Source: AG1 sp035559775 (GTDB lineage Archaea > Thermoproteota > Thermoprotei_A > Sulfolobales > AG1). From it: DNA of 64,000 bases. Within the stretch, counting starts at the first letter, position 1, and the number at the start of each line of letters is the position of its first letter. The stretch is taken from contig DATMAU010000028.1 in the NCBI GenBank assembly GCA_035559775.1, positions 1 to 64,000 on the forward strand. Direction: 5' to 3'. The position numbers and the translations under genes were made by a program. Positions 18,002 through 26,871 of the stretch are shown here, piece after piece. Under the pieces are notes generated by a model. The model saw only the letters and a program-made list of their open reading frames with translations, did not search any database and was not told the origin of the DNA.

Positions 18002-18511
18002 ATGCCGCTTAGACCAGCCAGATGTTATACGCAGCAAAAGAAGCCAGCATATACTAGGAAGGAGTATATCCAGGGGGTGCCTCCACCGAAGATAACTAAA
18101 TACACTATGGGTAATCCTAAGGGTGAGTATAAATATGTAGTAAAGCTTATAGCAACAACTAGGTGTGTGATAAGGCATAACGCGCTAGAGGCTGCACGCA
18201 TAGCAGCCCACAGGTATCTCTCAGCAACAGTTGGCGAGGATAACTTCTTCTTAGTGGTTAAGAAATACCCACACCACGTGCTCAGGGAGAACAAGATGCT
18301 CGCCTTCGCCGGCGCTGACAGGCTCCAAGACGGTATGAGGCTGGCTTTTGGGAAGCCGATCGGTACTGCGGCTATCGCGATGCCTGGCGACGATGTTATA
18401 GTTGTCTATGTTAGTAGTGAGAAGCATATTGAGGCTGCTAAGGAAGCCCTGATAAGGGCTGAGACAAAGCTTCCCGAAGCATATAGGGTGGAGATCGTTA
18501 AACTAGGTTGA
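18002..18511 (+). CDS. rpl10e: 50S ribosomal protein L10e (L16 family)
   Basis: A 169-residue protein starting MPLRPARCYTQQKKPAYTRKE, with PHHVLRENKMLAFAGADRLQDGM and RAETKLPEAYRVEI, all hallmarks of archaeal L10e. It binds the large ribosomal subunit near the peptidyl-transferase and elongation-factor regions, like bacterial L16. The ATG at 18002 agrees with homologues; the frame is open back to 17990. A possible TATA box (CTTATAATAG near 17971) lies about 30 bases upstream. Confidence 0.95.
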   Translation: MPLRPARCYTQQKKPAYTRKEYIQGVPPPKITKYTMGNPKGEYKYVVKLIATTRCVIRHNALEAARIAAHRYLSATVGEDNFFLVVKKYPHHVLRENKMLAFAGADRLQDGMRLAFGKPIGTAAIAMPGDDVIVVYVSSEKHIEAAKEALIRAETKLPEAYRVEIVKLG

Positions 18512-18592
18512 TCGAGATCTTCTTGTGATGAAGCCGACATAGGTTGATCGGTGATATAGGGTCGATTATCTGATCAGCCATAAATTATCAAT

Positions 18593-18660
18593 AAACAGTT
18601 TGTCCCTCAATGTTCTTCTATAATGGATTTCTACCTAGTCTGAAGAGTTCATGGTCTGTT
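18593..18660 (-). repeat. Degenerate R1 element remnant
   Basis: GTTTGTCCCTCAATGTTC resembles the R1 end (GTTTGTCCCTGGATGTTC), and downstream traces such as TTTCTACCTA and GTTCATGG line up loosely with R1 blocks. Several bases are missing. It is the weakest of the R1 matches and may be chance. Confidence 0.25.
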
Positions 18661-18799
18661 TTAGCCTAACATGGCGGAGCACCTATCCACTAAGGTTCGT
18701 TATCTGGGTGGCTTTAGAGTATTGCTTTTATCGCTGTCCAGAGCCAATATAGGTGCCAAACCATCACAGAACCATTCCGATCAAAGATTATAATATTCT

Positions 18800-18916
18800 A
18801 TGGGTATCAACGAGAAAAATAGTCTGGCGTTATGCTTAACCTCCATAGCTGTGGTTTTAGCATTACTTCTGATCGTTTTCAGCGTATTTGAGGAGTCTTC
18901 TGAGAAGAAGTATTAG
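18800..18916 (+). CDS. Possible 38-residue single-pass membrane protein
   Basis: An ATG at 18800 opens a short frame: MGINEKNSL, then a hydrophobic run of about 20 residues (ALCLTSIAVVLALLLIVFSV), then the charged tail FEESSEKKY. This charged-hydrophobic-charged layout is that of a small membrane protein. It overlaps the 3' end of trmJ on the opposite strand by 54 bases. There is no strong ribosome site, only an AT-rich TTATAATATTC upstream, so it may be chance. Confidence 0.3.
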   Translation: MGINEKNSLALCLTSIAVVLALLLIVFSVFEESSEKKY

Positions 18917-19585
18917 GTATGAGAGCTCCATTCTGGTAGGGTTTGATCTATATACTATTCTCTCAAGACTCTTTATAGCGGAGATCCTTTGCCTCTCGTC
19001 ATTCATCGTGAGTTCGGAAGCCCTTACTATATACTTCATGGCTATTCTGAAATCCTCTTGCGAGGGGCGTTCAACTATATCGATAGAGCTCTTACCAGAG
19101 AGCTTCCTAAAGATCTCGTAGAGTACTATGGCTACAGCGTGGGAGAGGTTCAGCGTTGGATATATATGGCTCGCACCGATGTGGAGATATATGTTGCACT
19201 TCTCAAGCTCGCTTCTAGTCAAGCCAGTGCTCTCCCTGCCAAATACTATGGAGACAAGCTCTTTACCCTCTATCATGTCTACAAAGTCCTTTAGCTCCAC
19301 AGGCTGCCTAAGCGGGTCGCTCTTCTCTGTAACTATCGAGGATGTACATGCAGCTATATCTGAGCCTTCTAAGGCTTTTTCAAGATCATCGACTATGATA
19401 ACCTTTTCGAGATACTCTTTCCCACCAGCTGCGAAGCTGATAGCCTCGCTATTTATCTCGGCCTTTGGTTTGACTAGGTATAGCTCGTCTATCTCAAAGT
19501 TCTTACAGAGGCGAGCCACCATTCCGAGGTTTATTGACCCCTCGATACCTACTAGTATAACTCTTATCCGGGGTTTGATCTCTAT
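18863..19585 (-). CDS. trmJ: tRNA (cytidine/uridine-32-2'-O-)-methyltransferase TrmJ-like, non-canonical start
   Basis: A SPOUT methyltransferase of about 240 residues. The C-terminal knot reads VSIVFGRESTGLT and TLNLSHAVAIVLYE, the AdoMet-binding motifs 2 and 3. Motif 1 is IEGSINLGMVARLCKNF, but it lies upstream of the first canonical start (ATG at 19522). The frame is open from an in-frame TGA at 19586-19588, and no ATG, GTG or TTG occurs before the motif. I place the start at the ATA at 19585, which overlaps the TAG stop of srp54 by three bases (ATAG), suggesting coupling. TrmJ methylates ribose at position 32 of tRNAs. The exact start is unresolved. Confidence 0.8.
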   Translation of the reverse strand: MEIKPRIRVILVGIEGSINLGMVARLCKNFEIDELYLVKPKAEINSEAISFAAGGKEYLEKVIIVDDLEKALEGSDIAACTSSIVTEKSDPLRQPVELKDFVDMIEGKELVSIVFGRESTGLTRSELEKCNIYLHIGASHIYPTLNLSHAVAIVLYEIFRKLSGKSSIDIVERPSQEDFRIAMKYIVRASELTMNDERQRISAIKSLERIVYRSNPTRMELSYLILLLRRLLKYAENDQK

Positions 19586-20931
19586 TCAGCCTCTATATCG
19601 GTTCTTTTAACGCCTCTTAGGAGCGGGAGTCTTCTTCTCTTAGCCTCTCTAAGGATTCTCTGTAGATTCTCGTAATAGTTTAGAAGCTCTTTCACCTCCT
19701 CAACACTTGTTCCCGAGCCTATGGCTATTCTTCTAATCCTACTCTTATCCAGGATCTTTGGGTTCTGGAGCTCTTCGTAGGTCATGGAGTCCATGATGTT
19801 TATCCATTTCCTCATTTTCTTCTCACTGATCTTAGCCTCTTCATCGCCTATCACTAACCCAGATAATCCTGGGATCATTTGAAGGATCTTTGCTAAGGGA
19901 CCCATTTTTAGAATGCTCTTCAACTGGACATACACGTCTATGAGCGTCATCCTGCCCGTAACTATAGCATTGCTCAGCCTCTTCTCAAGCTCCTTGCTCT
20001 CCTCAAGGGCTTTGAACTTCTCTATAATACCCTCTATATCTCCAAGCCCTAGTATTCTGCTTGTGAATCTCCTTGGGTTGAAGATCTCGATCTCATCGAT
20101 CTTCTCCCCGGTTCCTATAAACTTGATCACAGCGCCTGTAGCTGCTACAGCTGATAAGGCTCCTCCTCCCCTAGCACTCCCGTCAAGCTTCGTTACAACT
20201 ATAGATCCTATTGGTACTGTTTCGTGGAACCTCTTAGCAAGATCATATGCCCTCTGACCTATAGTAGCGTCGAGCACCAACATAACCTCGTCGGGTTTTA
20301 TTAACTCGGCTATGTTTTTCATCTCGTCGAGCAAGGCTTGCTCGGATCCGTAGCCGTGTCTCCCGGCAGTGTCGACTATGATTATGTTGCATCCCTTCCT
20401 GATCATAGCCTCAACACCCCTCATTGCAATACCGACAGGATCCTGGGATCCTGGCTCACCATATACTGGCACACCGATCATTTCTCCAAGCTGTGCTAAT
20501 TGTTCATAAGCGCCTGGCCTATAAGTATCGGCAGCAACCATGCATGGTCTATATCCCTGCTTCTTATACAGGTAAGAGATCTTTGCACATGTGGTTGTCT
20601 TACCAGACCCCTGGATCCCGACCATAAGCACTACATGGGGTTGTTTTGGTGGAATAATACTGGGCGATCTATCGCCTCCGAAGAGCTCGGCTAGGTTGTC
20701 ATATACTATTTTTATGAACCAATCCCTTCTCGAGAAGCCTGGAGGGGGTTCTGATGATCTAGCATGCTCTCTGATCTTGTTGCTAAGCTCGTAGACAAGC
20801 TTTACATTAACATCAGCCTGGATCAGTGTTTTCTGCAGTTCCTTTATAAAAGTCTCCACAGCTTGCTCGTAGGGGTCTGAGCCTTTGACGAACCTAACTA
20901 CGGCTTCCTTGATCCTTTCGAGACCCTTCAA
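19582..20931 (-). CDS. srp54: Signal recognition particle 54 kDa protein
   Basis: A 449-residue SRP GTPase with N, G and M domains. The P-loop is GIQGSGKTTT (105-114), followed by DTYRPGAYEQL, DTAGR, TKLDGSARGGG and the closing GxGxxIDDLxxF-like GTGEKIDEIEIFNP. The M domain has the methionine-bearing KILQMIPG and the RNA-binding helix SRIRRIAIGSGTSVEEV. It binds 7S RNA and signal sequences and docks with FtsY at the membrane. A TTG start at 20931 follows AGGTG. It begins only four bases after the aIF5A stop, so the pair is cotranscribed. Confidence 0.96.
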   Translation of the reverse strand: MKGLERIKEAVVRFVKGSDPYEQAVETFIKELQKTLIQADVNVKLVYELSNKIREHARSSEPPPGFSRRDWFIKIVYDNLAELFGGDRSPSIIPPKQPHVVLMVGIQGSGKTTTCAKISYLYKKQGYRPCMVAADTYRPGAYEQLAQLGEMIGVPVYGEPGSQDPVGIAMRGVEAMIRKGCNIIIVDTAGRHGYGSEQALLDEMKNIAELIKPDEVMLVLDATIGQRAYDLAKRFHETVPIGSIVVTKLDGSARGGGALSAVAATGAVIKFIGTGEKIDEIEIFNPRRFTSRILGLGDIEGIIEKFKALEESKELEKRLSNAIVTGRMTLIDVYVQLKSILKMGPLAKILQMIPGLSGLVIGDEEAKISEKKMRKWINIMDSMTYEELQNPKILDKSRIRRIAIGSGTSVEEVKELLNYYENLQRILREAKRRRLPLLRGVKRTDIEAE

Positions 20932-20935
20932 ACAC

Positions 20936-21334
20936 CTATCCTCTCACGTTGACAACCATCCTTTTACCCATTATTACCCAGTATTCGACCTCCTTGCCAG
21001 GGGCTATCCTCTTGAGAAGATCCTCGTCCTTAGGCAGCTCAGCCTCGAAGGTCTCGAAGCTCTCCATATCCATTATCTGTATATTCTTCTCACTAACAGC
21101 TAGAACCTGCCCGACTCTCTTATCTATTATAGGCACCTCTACCCTCGTATCTACAGGGGCTACAAGGGTTTTCTTAACACCACTTATTATGGATATGGCT
21201 ACCACATGAGCCTTGGCAGAGCCGTGTTTCCCTGTTTTTGCCTTAGAGATCTCTACGACTCTGCATGGCTCTCCATCTATTATTAAATAGCTACCGACCC
21301 TTAGATCTCCGAGTTCTGCGAACGTGACGCTCAA
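20936..21334 (-). CDS. eif5A: Translation factor aIF5A
   Basis: A 132-residue protein with the hypusination loop AKTGKHGSAK; K36 is the lysine that deoxyhypusine synthase would modify using spermidine. An SH3-like N domain and an OB-fold C domain follow. aIF5A rescues ribosomes stalled at proline-rich and other difficult sequences. It heads an aIF5A-srp54-trmJ transcript. The SpeD/agmatine-type enzyme encoded at 7.9 kb belongs to the polyamine route that feeds such modification. Confidence 0.95.
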   Translation of the reverse strand: MSVTFAELGDLRVGSYLIIDGEPCRVVEISKAKTGKHGSAKAHVVAISIISGVKKTLVAPVDTRVEVPIIDKRVGQVLAVSEKNIQIMDMESFETFEAELPKDEDLLKRIAPGKEVEYWVIMGKRMVVNVRG

Positions 21335-21470
21335 TCCGAGTCCCTAGATATGTGATCTCCTCGGACTTATATTAATAGCGTTTTCACGCCCCACGGATCT
21401 CTAACCCTGTATCCATAGGATCTGCAAAGATCTTATATTCGGTGTAGCTAAGAACACTCCGGTGGGTATT

Positions 21471-21854
21471 TTGGAGAAGAAGGCTGTTGAGAGTAAAGAG
21501 GCTCCTAAGCCAGCAGGCCCTTATAGCCCTGGTATCATTGCGTCTGGAAGGATCTTATTCATATCAGGCCAGATCCCGATAGACCCCTCAACAGGAGAGC
21601 TTGTTAGAGAGCCATTCGCAAGAGCAGTAGAGGTTGTGTTGAAAAACATTGGGGCTATTGTTAGAAGCGCTGGCGGCGATCTAGATAACATAGTTAAGGT
21701 TACAGCATATCTAACCGATATGTCTAAATTCCAGGAGTTTAACGAGGTTTACCAGAGGTTCTTCAAACCACCATACCCAGCCAGAACCACTATCCAGGTT
21801 GCGGGTCTGCCTAGGAATTCTCCCATAGAGATTGAGGCTATAGCGATCCTCTAG
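21471..21854 (+). CDS. ridA: RidA/YjgF family enamine/imine deaminase
   Basis: A 127-residue protein with GPYSPGI, the FISGQIPIDPSTGE loop, the catalytic-type arginine in PARTTIQVAGLP and the C-terminal glutamate in IEIEAIAIL. RidA proteins form trimers and hydrolyse reactive 2-aminoacrylate-type enamines made by PLP enzymes. GGTGG plus five bases points to the TTG at 21471; a GTG at 21462 is in frame. A TATA-like TTATATTC lies at 21432-21439. The HIT gene follows directly. Confidence 0.9.
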   Translation: MEKKAVESKEAPKPAGPYSPGIIASGRILFISGQIPIDPSTGELVREPFARAVEVVLKNIGAIVRSAGGDLDNIVKVTAYLTDMSKFQEFNEVYQRFFKPPYPARTTIQVAGLPRNSPIEIEAIAIL

Positions 21855-21863
21855 GTGGATGTG

Positions 21864-22346
21864 TTGAGAATACTCTGGGCTCCGTGGAGGATGAGCTATA
21901 TAAAAAATGCTGACCGAATGCATGGATGCTTTCTCTGCGAATCTATTGGGAAGAGGGATGAGGACTCATACATAGTTTATAGATCCGAGAAGGTTTTTGT
22001 GATCCTTAACTCATACCCATATAACACGGGACATATAATGATAGCCCCCTACAGACATGTAGCCGAGTTAGAGTCGCTAGATGACAAAGAAACGATAGAT
22101 CTTATAGGTATTATGAAGAAAAGCCTAAGGGTATTGAGAGATGTATACTCACCCCAGGGCTTCAACATAGGGATCAACATAGGCAGGGTAGCAGGAGCAG
22201 GGCTTGAGAGCCATCTACACATACACATAGTACCGAGATGGGGCGGTGACACAAACTTCATGCCAATAATCGGAGGAGATAAAGTTCTCCCAGAAGATCT
22301 AACAACAACATGGAGAAAACTCAGAGAAGCGTTTAAGAAAAGTTAA
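21864..22346 (+). CDS. HIT-family nucleotide hydrolase/phosphorylase
   Basis: About 160 residues beginning WAPWRMSYI near the N-terminus, with a zinc-type CFLC pair and the histidine triad HLHIHIVPRW. This matches the Ap4A phosphorylase/FHIT-like branch of the HIT superfamily, which splits dinucleoside polyphosphates or nucleotide adducts. The gene starts within ten bases of the ridA stop. GGTGG, formed across the junction, lies five bases before the TTG at 21864, giving the same register as ridA; GTGs at 21855 and 21861 are also in frame. Confidence 0.88.
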   Translation: MRILWAPWRMSYIKNADRMHGCFLCESIGKRDEDSYIVYRSEKVFVILNSYPYNTGHIMIAPYRHVAELESLDDKETIDLIGIMKKSLRVLRDVYSPQGFNIGINIGRVAGAGLESHLHIHIVPRWGGDTNFMPIIGGDKVLPEDLTTTWRKLREAFKKS

Positions 22347-22398
22347 GAGTCTAAGCCCGTATGTCTCCCTCCACAGAGAGATAATGGCTAGGATTCAT

Positions 22399-22418
22399 AG
22401 AGATCTATAGAGATCTCT
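22399..22418. terminator. Inverted repeat AGAGATCT-ATAG-AGATCTCT
   Basis: An 8-bp perfect stem with a 4-base loop about 50 bases after the HIT stop codon. It could help terminate the ridA-HIT transcript. There is no T-run directly after it. Confidence 0.3.
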
Positions 22419-22603
22419 GGGCTACTTTAGCGCAGTCATGGAAATACTCTAGCCATAGCAGACTATTTTCGATATTATGAGAGTTTATAAGAACTGATAT
22501 TAAATCCATAGTTCTACGAGAACACATGCTTATAATCTGAAACATTTGCTGAGATAACCGCCCACGATGATGGTGGCTATAAAACCAAACAAGCGATTTT
22601 AAA

Positions 22604-22738
22604 AGCCAGGATAGGGGTTTCCCCACAGTAATAAATATGAATGGGAGCTGTGAATAAAGATCACTCTAATGGGTGGAGGTCGAGGAGGCTAAGAGAAGAG
22701 CTGTTGGTATTAAAAATCCCGCAATGAAGTCCGAGCCC
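22604..22738 (+). repeat. R2 element copy a (possible TnpB 3'-end remnant)
   Basis: AGCCAGGATAGGGGTTTCCCC, GAGCTGTG...AAGATCAC and the end block CCCGCAATGAAGTCCGAGCCC line up in order with the minus strand of 61369-61623 (each block quoted is at or near 20 bases). One frame ends KRRAVGIKNPAMKSEPYALDF and stops, which resembles the C-terminal tail of archaeal TnpB proteins. An in-frame stop lies 28 codons before, so it is not a gene. Confidence 0.45.
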
Positions 22739-23079
22739 TATGCTCTCGATTTTTAATATTAGTATCAATATACTGGAATCATTTCTCAACATGCTATTTC
22801 TTGATTAAGTTTCAGATGATCTTATGATGATCATCGCTATCACCTAACTCTATGAAGATCGAAGATGCGTTGTTATTTGTTTGTTTTCACTCAACTTTAC
22901 TAAGAACAACACATATCTGGATTTAGGAAGAGATAAATGTCGTTATATGGGGACGTAGTATTGATTTATATTTATAATTGTATTGATTTTAGTAATATGT
23001 ATTTGATCAGATGTTCGTAGTACATCTATCTTTTTTATTTATATTCTACGAAGTATTTATTTATCTGGAGGTTCGAATT

Positions 23080-24255
23080 TTGGCTAAAAAGATACTCATA
23101 CTAGGTGGTGGGACAGGGGGCTTAATGGCTTCTAAAGAGCTTAGGGAGACTCTCGGAGACGAGATCGAGATCATTGTCATTGATAGAAGAAAGTACACTG
23201 ATTTCAGGCCCTCTTACCTCTACGTTATGATGGGTTATAGAGAACCCCACGAGATCTCAGCCCCTCTTGAGCTTCTCAACAAGTTTGGTGTTAGGTTTGT
23301 TAACGATGAGGTTACCGCTATAGATGCTCCAAACAGGGTTGTTAGAACCAAGAGCGGGGCTAGCTATAAATATGACTATTTGCTCGTCTCGCTGGGGGCT
23401 GAGGTGAGAGAAGATCTTGTTCCTGGAGGTCCTTTCCCCCATCCGTGGGAGCTTAATAGCGCTCTTGAGACTAGGAAGGCTATCATGGAGTTTAAGAAGG
23501 GGAAGATCGTGGTTGCCGTTCATAGCACACCCTATAGATGCCCTCCGGCACCTTGGGAGACTGCTCTTCTGCTTGACTTCTACTACAGCGGGCTTGGTAA
23601 GAGGGGTGAGGTTGATATAACAATGGTTCATCCTTTCAAGAGACCCTTTGAGAACTTCGGTCCTTTGGCAGCTAAGATGATGGAGGGTATGATGGCTGAG
23701 AGGAAGATTAATTGGGTTGGTGTTGGCAAGAACCCAGCGATCGAGAGTATAGATAGGAATTCGAAGACTATTGTTGCTAGCAATGGTGAGAAAATCAAAT
23801 ATGACATGCTTATACTCATACCTCCTCATATGCCGCCTAAGGCTGTTACTGAGTCAGAGATCTCAGACCCCTCGACAGGCTGGGCTAAGCCGCATCCACC
23901 AACAATGAGGACTAAGTATGACGATGTATACGCTGTGGGCGATGTAGCCGCCCCAAGCCTTAAGCTGGGTATGGCTGGGGTTATACTGCACTCGTATATA
24001 AAATACCCCCTAGCATCCATAATTGGTGATATTAAGGGAAGCTATATATCTAAGGATTTCAGGGTATTCGGATCCTGTGTGCTTGATGTGGGGGGCTTTG
24101 GCATGGCGGCTGCATGTGACTTCACAGACCTAGTGCTCGGCAAGGCTGCCTATCCAAACTGCATGTTCCTCCCGCCAACAAGCTTCTCAAGGATCTTTAA
24201 GGAGATGTTTGAGAAACAATACTTCTCATGGTTATTATCCTACGTCCCCAGGTGA
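23080..24255 (+). CDS. Sulfide:quinone oxidoreductase-like FAD/NAD flavoprotein
   Basis: A 391-residue flavoprotein. The FAD dinucleotide motif is ILGGGTGGLMASKEL near residue 10, and YAVGDVAAPSLKLGM binds the flavin near the C-terminus. PYRCPPAPWE is the signature loop of the SQR/flavocytochrome c sulfide dehydrogenase family. These enzymes oxidise sulfide or a related compound and reduce quinone at the membrane surface. There are cysteines at RCPP and in the C-terminal half (FGSCVLD, AACDF). The TTG at 23080 has GGAGGT seven bases before it. A DUF1641 gene follows, a pairing common for SQR-like proteins in crenarchaea. Confidence 0.8.
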   Translation: MAKKILILGGGTGGLMASKELRETLGDEIEIIVIDRRKYTDFRPSYLYVMMGYREPHEISAPLELLNKFGVRFVNDEVTAIDAPNRVVRTKSGASYKYDYLLVSLGAEVREDLVPGGPFPHPWELNSALETRKAIMEFKKGKIVVAVHSTPYRCPPAPWETALLLDFYYSGLGKRGEVDITMVHPFKRPFENFGPLAAKMMEGMMAERKINWVGVGKNPAIESIDRNSKTIVASNGEKIKYDMLILIPPHMPPKAVTESEISDPSTGWAKPHPPTMRTKYDDVYAVGDVAAPSLKLGMAGVILHSYIKYPLASIIGDIKGSYISKDFRVFGSCVLDVGGFGMAAACDFTDLVLGKAAYPNCMFLPPTSFSRIFKEMFEKQYFSWLLSYVPR

Positions 24256-24260
24256 TGAGC

Positions 24261-24677
24261 ATGTCCCAGCCCCAGGTTGAGCAGATAAGCATAGAAGATC
24301 TAGCCCGCGAGGTTAGAGAACTGCGTAAAATCGTCGAAGATCTCGTGGTAAAGCTAACACCGCTAACAGTGATCCTAGAGAAACTCCCAGATCTAATGAC
24401 AGACCCAGCATTGTTCAAAAGCATAGCACCAGCCCTAGCAATCCCATACGCACTGGAAAGGGTTAATGTGAACATAATGGGTGCAGCAATGGTTGGAGGG
24501 ATCGAGTGCCTAAGCAAATCCCTCGAAAATATAGCATTAAAGGATCAGATACCAGAACTATCGATCATGAAACTACTAACAGACAAAGAACTAAAAAGAT
24601 CCCTAGGAATGCTCATGGAACTCCTCAAAACAACAATGCCATGTGTCCATAAGAATCTAAGAGAAATGCAAGCCTAA
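24261..24677 (+). CDS. DUF1641 family protein
   Basis: About 138 residues, mostly helical, with the paired-helix layout of DUF1641 and a coiled stretch near the start (ISIEDLAREVRELRKIVEDL). Function is unknown, but members are usually encoded beside SQR-like or formate dehydrogenase-like flavoproteins and may anchor or assemble them. Here it begins across the SQR stop codon. GGTGA plus five bases selects the ATG at 24261; the ATG at 24255 overlaps the stop (ATGA-type) and is also possible. Confidence 0.75.
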   Translation: MSQPQVEQISIEDLAREVRELRKIVEDLVVKLTPLTVILEKLPDLMTDPALFKSIAPALAIPYALERVNVNIMGAAMVGGIECLSKSLENIALKDQIPELSIMKLLTDKELKRSLGMLMELLKTTMPCVHKNLREMQA

Positions 24678-24875
24678 AGAAAACCGATCAGTTACATAAC
24701 ATCTATTCTTTTTCCGTTTTTACTAACACTTATGAGAAAGATTTTAAATATAGTTATATAGTTGTAAGAATAAGTTTTGAGCATATGAGGAACTATTGGG
24801 ACTTGGATCAAACTTGGCGAAAACAGTTCTGCTTCATCTGGTGATTATTATCGCTAATACATCACCAAGATCTAT

Positions 24876-24890
24876 AACACTTGAAGTGTT
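24876..24890. repeat. Perfect inverted repeat AACACTT-G-AAGTGTT
   Basis: A 7-bp symmetric element in the gap between DUF1641 and tRNA-Gly. It could be an operator or a terminator stem; nothing nearby decides. Confidence 0.3.
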
Positions 24891-24955
24891 AGGCTAGATC
24901 ATAGTGATCGAATACAAATAAATAGAGATCAATAGAGTTTAAGAGCTTTTACCAG

Positions 24956-25031
24956 TGCGGCGGCCGGGATTTGAACCCGGGATTTCCGGCTCGGAAGGCC
25001 GGCGTCCTAGACCAGGCTAGACGACCGCCGC
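24956..25031 (-). tRNA. tRNA-Gly (anticodon UCC)
   Basis: A 76-base cloverleaf on the minus strand. The acceptor GCGGCGG pairs with CCGCCGC, the anticodon stem CCGGC/GCCGG encloses CTTCCGA (anticodon TCC), and the T arm is CCGGG-TTCAAAT-CCCGG. No intron is seen, and CCA is not encoded. Confidence 0.95.
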
Positions 25032-25196
25032 CAATAATAGATAGTATTTGATCGGCTTATAAGTTATCGAGGAGAATCTATCATGGATGATTTGAGTCAT
25101 GCCCCCTGAGATGTGATGAGAATTGGGGTAGATGATCCTTATAGGCTGTGTGTTTAGTATGCTTCGTTATTAATCTCTTTGTTTATCTACTACAGG

Positions 25197-26786
25197 GTGG
25201 TTTTGACTAGATATGATCTGATTATTAAGGGCGGTGTGATTATAGATGGAACAGGCTCTCCCCCATTTAGGGGCGATGTTGGGGTTGTTGGTGATACGAT
25301 AAGTGCTATTGGTGATCTCTCCGGTGCTCAGGCTGAGAGGTATATAGATGTTCAGGGATTATATGTTACACCTGGGTTTATAGATATACATAACCATAGT
25401 GATCTATCGATCCTTGAGGTACCGACGGCTGATAACTATATACTCCAAGGCGCCACCACGATCGTTACAGGTAACTGTGGCTCCTCACCAGCACCGGTGA
25501 CAGATGTTAATAGGGATTATAGGGATTTTGTTAGGAAGCAATGGCCCGATATCGATGTTTGGTGGAGCAGTTTTGGGGACTATCTAGAGGCTCTTGAGAA
25601 GGCTAGACCTTCTATAAATATAGCTCCTCTCGTGGGGCATGGCATGATCAGGTCGGCCGCGATTGGTTATATTGACAGGAAGGCCTCTGATAAGGAGCTT
25701 GAGGAGATGAAGAGACATATAGAGGAGGCTATGAGATCAGGAGCTCTTGGGATGAGTAGTGGACTTATATATATACCAAGCATGTTCGCAGATACGAGAG
25801 AGCTTATAGAGCTAAGCAAGGTTGTAGCTAGATATGGAGGCATATATTCCACCCATATGAGGAACGAAGGCGTCGGGCTCATAGACTCAGTGATCGAGGC
25901 GATAACGATCGGCCTCGAATCCGGAGCCCCCGTAGAGATCTCTCATATAAAGGCTAGCGGGAGACCCAGCTGGGGTAAGGTCTCAGTAGCACTAGACCTA
26001 ATATCGGAATACACATCGAGGGGGTATGATATATCGGCAGACGCGTACCCCTACGAGGCATCATCAACAACACTCACAGCCCTGCTCCCAAAAGATATTA
26101 GAGAGGGGTCGAGGGAAGAGGTTATGAAGAAGCTCTCGGACCCAGCGGTTGTAGAGAGGCTTAGGCGAGGCTTAGGCGGAGTGGCACTTGAGGATAGATA
26201 TATCTCTTGGCACGATATAATGATCTCATACTCGCCAAGCCATAGGGAGCTTGAGGGCATGAGGATCGATAAGATCGCTGAGAAAATGGGTCTCGACCCT
26301 GTTGAAGCAGTGGTTAAAATGCTCCTAGACGACGGGCTAGCTACAAGGATGATCGTTTTTGGTATGAGGAGAGAGGATGTCGAAACCGCTATAAAACACC
26401 CTCTTGTCGCTATAGGGAGTGATGGTTCTGTAACAAGACCCGGGATTGGTAAGCCCCATCCAAGAAACTATGGAACATTCCCGAAAGTGATAGCTAGATA
26501 TGTTAGGGAGAATAAGATCCTCTCACTACAAGAAGCAGTGAGAAAGATGACATCTCTACCAGCTAGAAAGCTAAGGCTATGGGATAGAGGTATTATCAGG
26601 CCTGGCTTTAAAGCAGATCTAGTGGTGTTTAATTACTACACCATAGAGGATACAGCGACCTATGAGAATCCCCATTCATATCCGAAGGGTATAGAATATG
26701 TGATTGTGAATGGAGAAATAACTGTTGAGAGAGGCAGGCTTCTTAGCAATGTGAGGGCTGGAAGGATCCTTAGAAGAGTATGGTAA
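25197..26786 (+). CDS. N-acyl-D-amino-acid deacylase (D-aminoacylase) family amidohydrolase
   Basis: A 529-residue metal-dependent hydrolase. DLIIKGGVIIDGTG opens the beta-sandwich, VTPGFIDIHNHSDL carries the HxH metal motif, and ATTIVTGNCGSSPAP has the cysteine ligand typical of D-aminoacylases. HMRNEG and ISHIKASG supply further histidines, and IGSDG the aspartate. The family hydrolyses N-acyl-D-amino acids or related dipeptides. The start is uncertain: a GTG at 25197 lies about 25 bases after a TATA-like GTTATTAATC and could be leaderless, while a TTG at 25203 is also in frame. It ends convergently with leuD. Confidence 0.85.
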   Translation: MVLTRYDLIIKGGVIIDGTGSPPFRGDVGVVGDTISAIGDLSGAQAERYIDVQGLYVTPGFIDIHNHSDLSILEVPTADNYILQGATTIVTGNCGSSPAPVTDVNRDYRDFVRKQWPDIDVWWSSFGDYLEALEKARPSINIAPLVGHGMIRSAAIGYIDRKASDKELEEMKRHIEEAMRSGALGMSSGLIYIPSMFADTRELIELSKVVARYGGIYSTHMRNEGVGLIDSVIEAITIGLESGAPVEISHIKASGRPSWGKVSVALDLISEYTSRGYDISADAYPYEASSTTLTALLPKDIREGSREEVMKKLSDPAVVERLRRGLGGVALEDRYISWHDIMISYSPSHRELEGMRIDKIAEKMGLDPVEAVVKMLLDDGLATRMIVFGMRREDVETAIKHPLVAIGSDGSVTRPGIGKPHPRNYGTFPKVIARYVRENKILSLQEAVRKMTSLPARKLRLWDRGIIRPGFKADLVVFNYYTIEDTATYENPHSYPKGIEYVIVNGEITVERGRLLSNVRAGRILRRVW

Positions 26787-26871
26787 ATTATTATCAGGCT
26801 ATCAGCATCATTCTCATTTTAAAACCTATCATGGATCTTCGTGCAGCTGCTGAGTATGAGTTTTAAGGACA

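Larger units (their letters stand above)
22347..23079. other. Long intergenic region with R2 remnant
   Basis: About 730 bases between the HIT gene and the SQR-like gene. It contains a hairpin just after the HIT gene, an R2 repeat at 22604-22738, and an AT-rich stretch with T-runs before the SQR ribosome site. No complete gene is credible. Confidence 0.5.
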
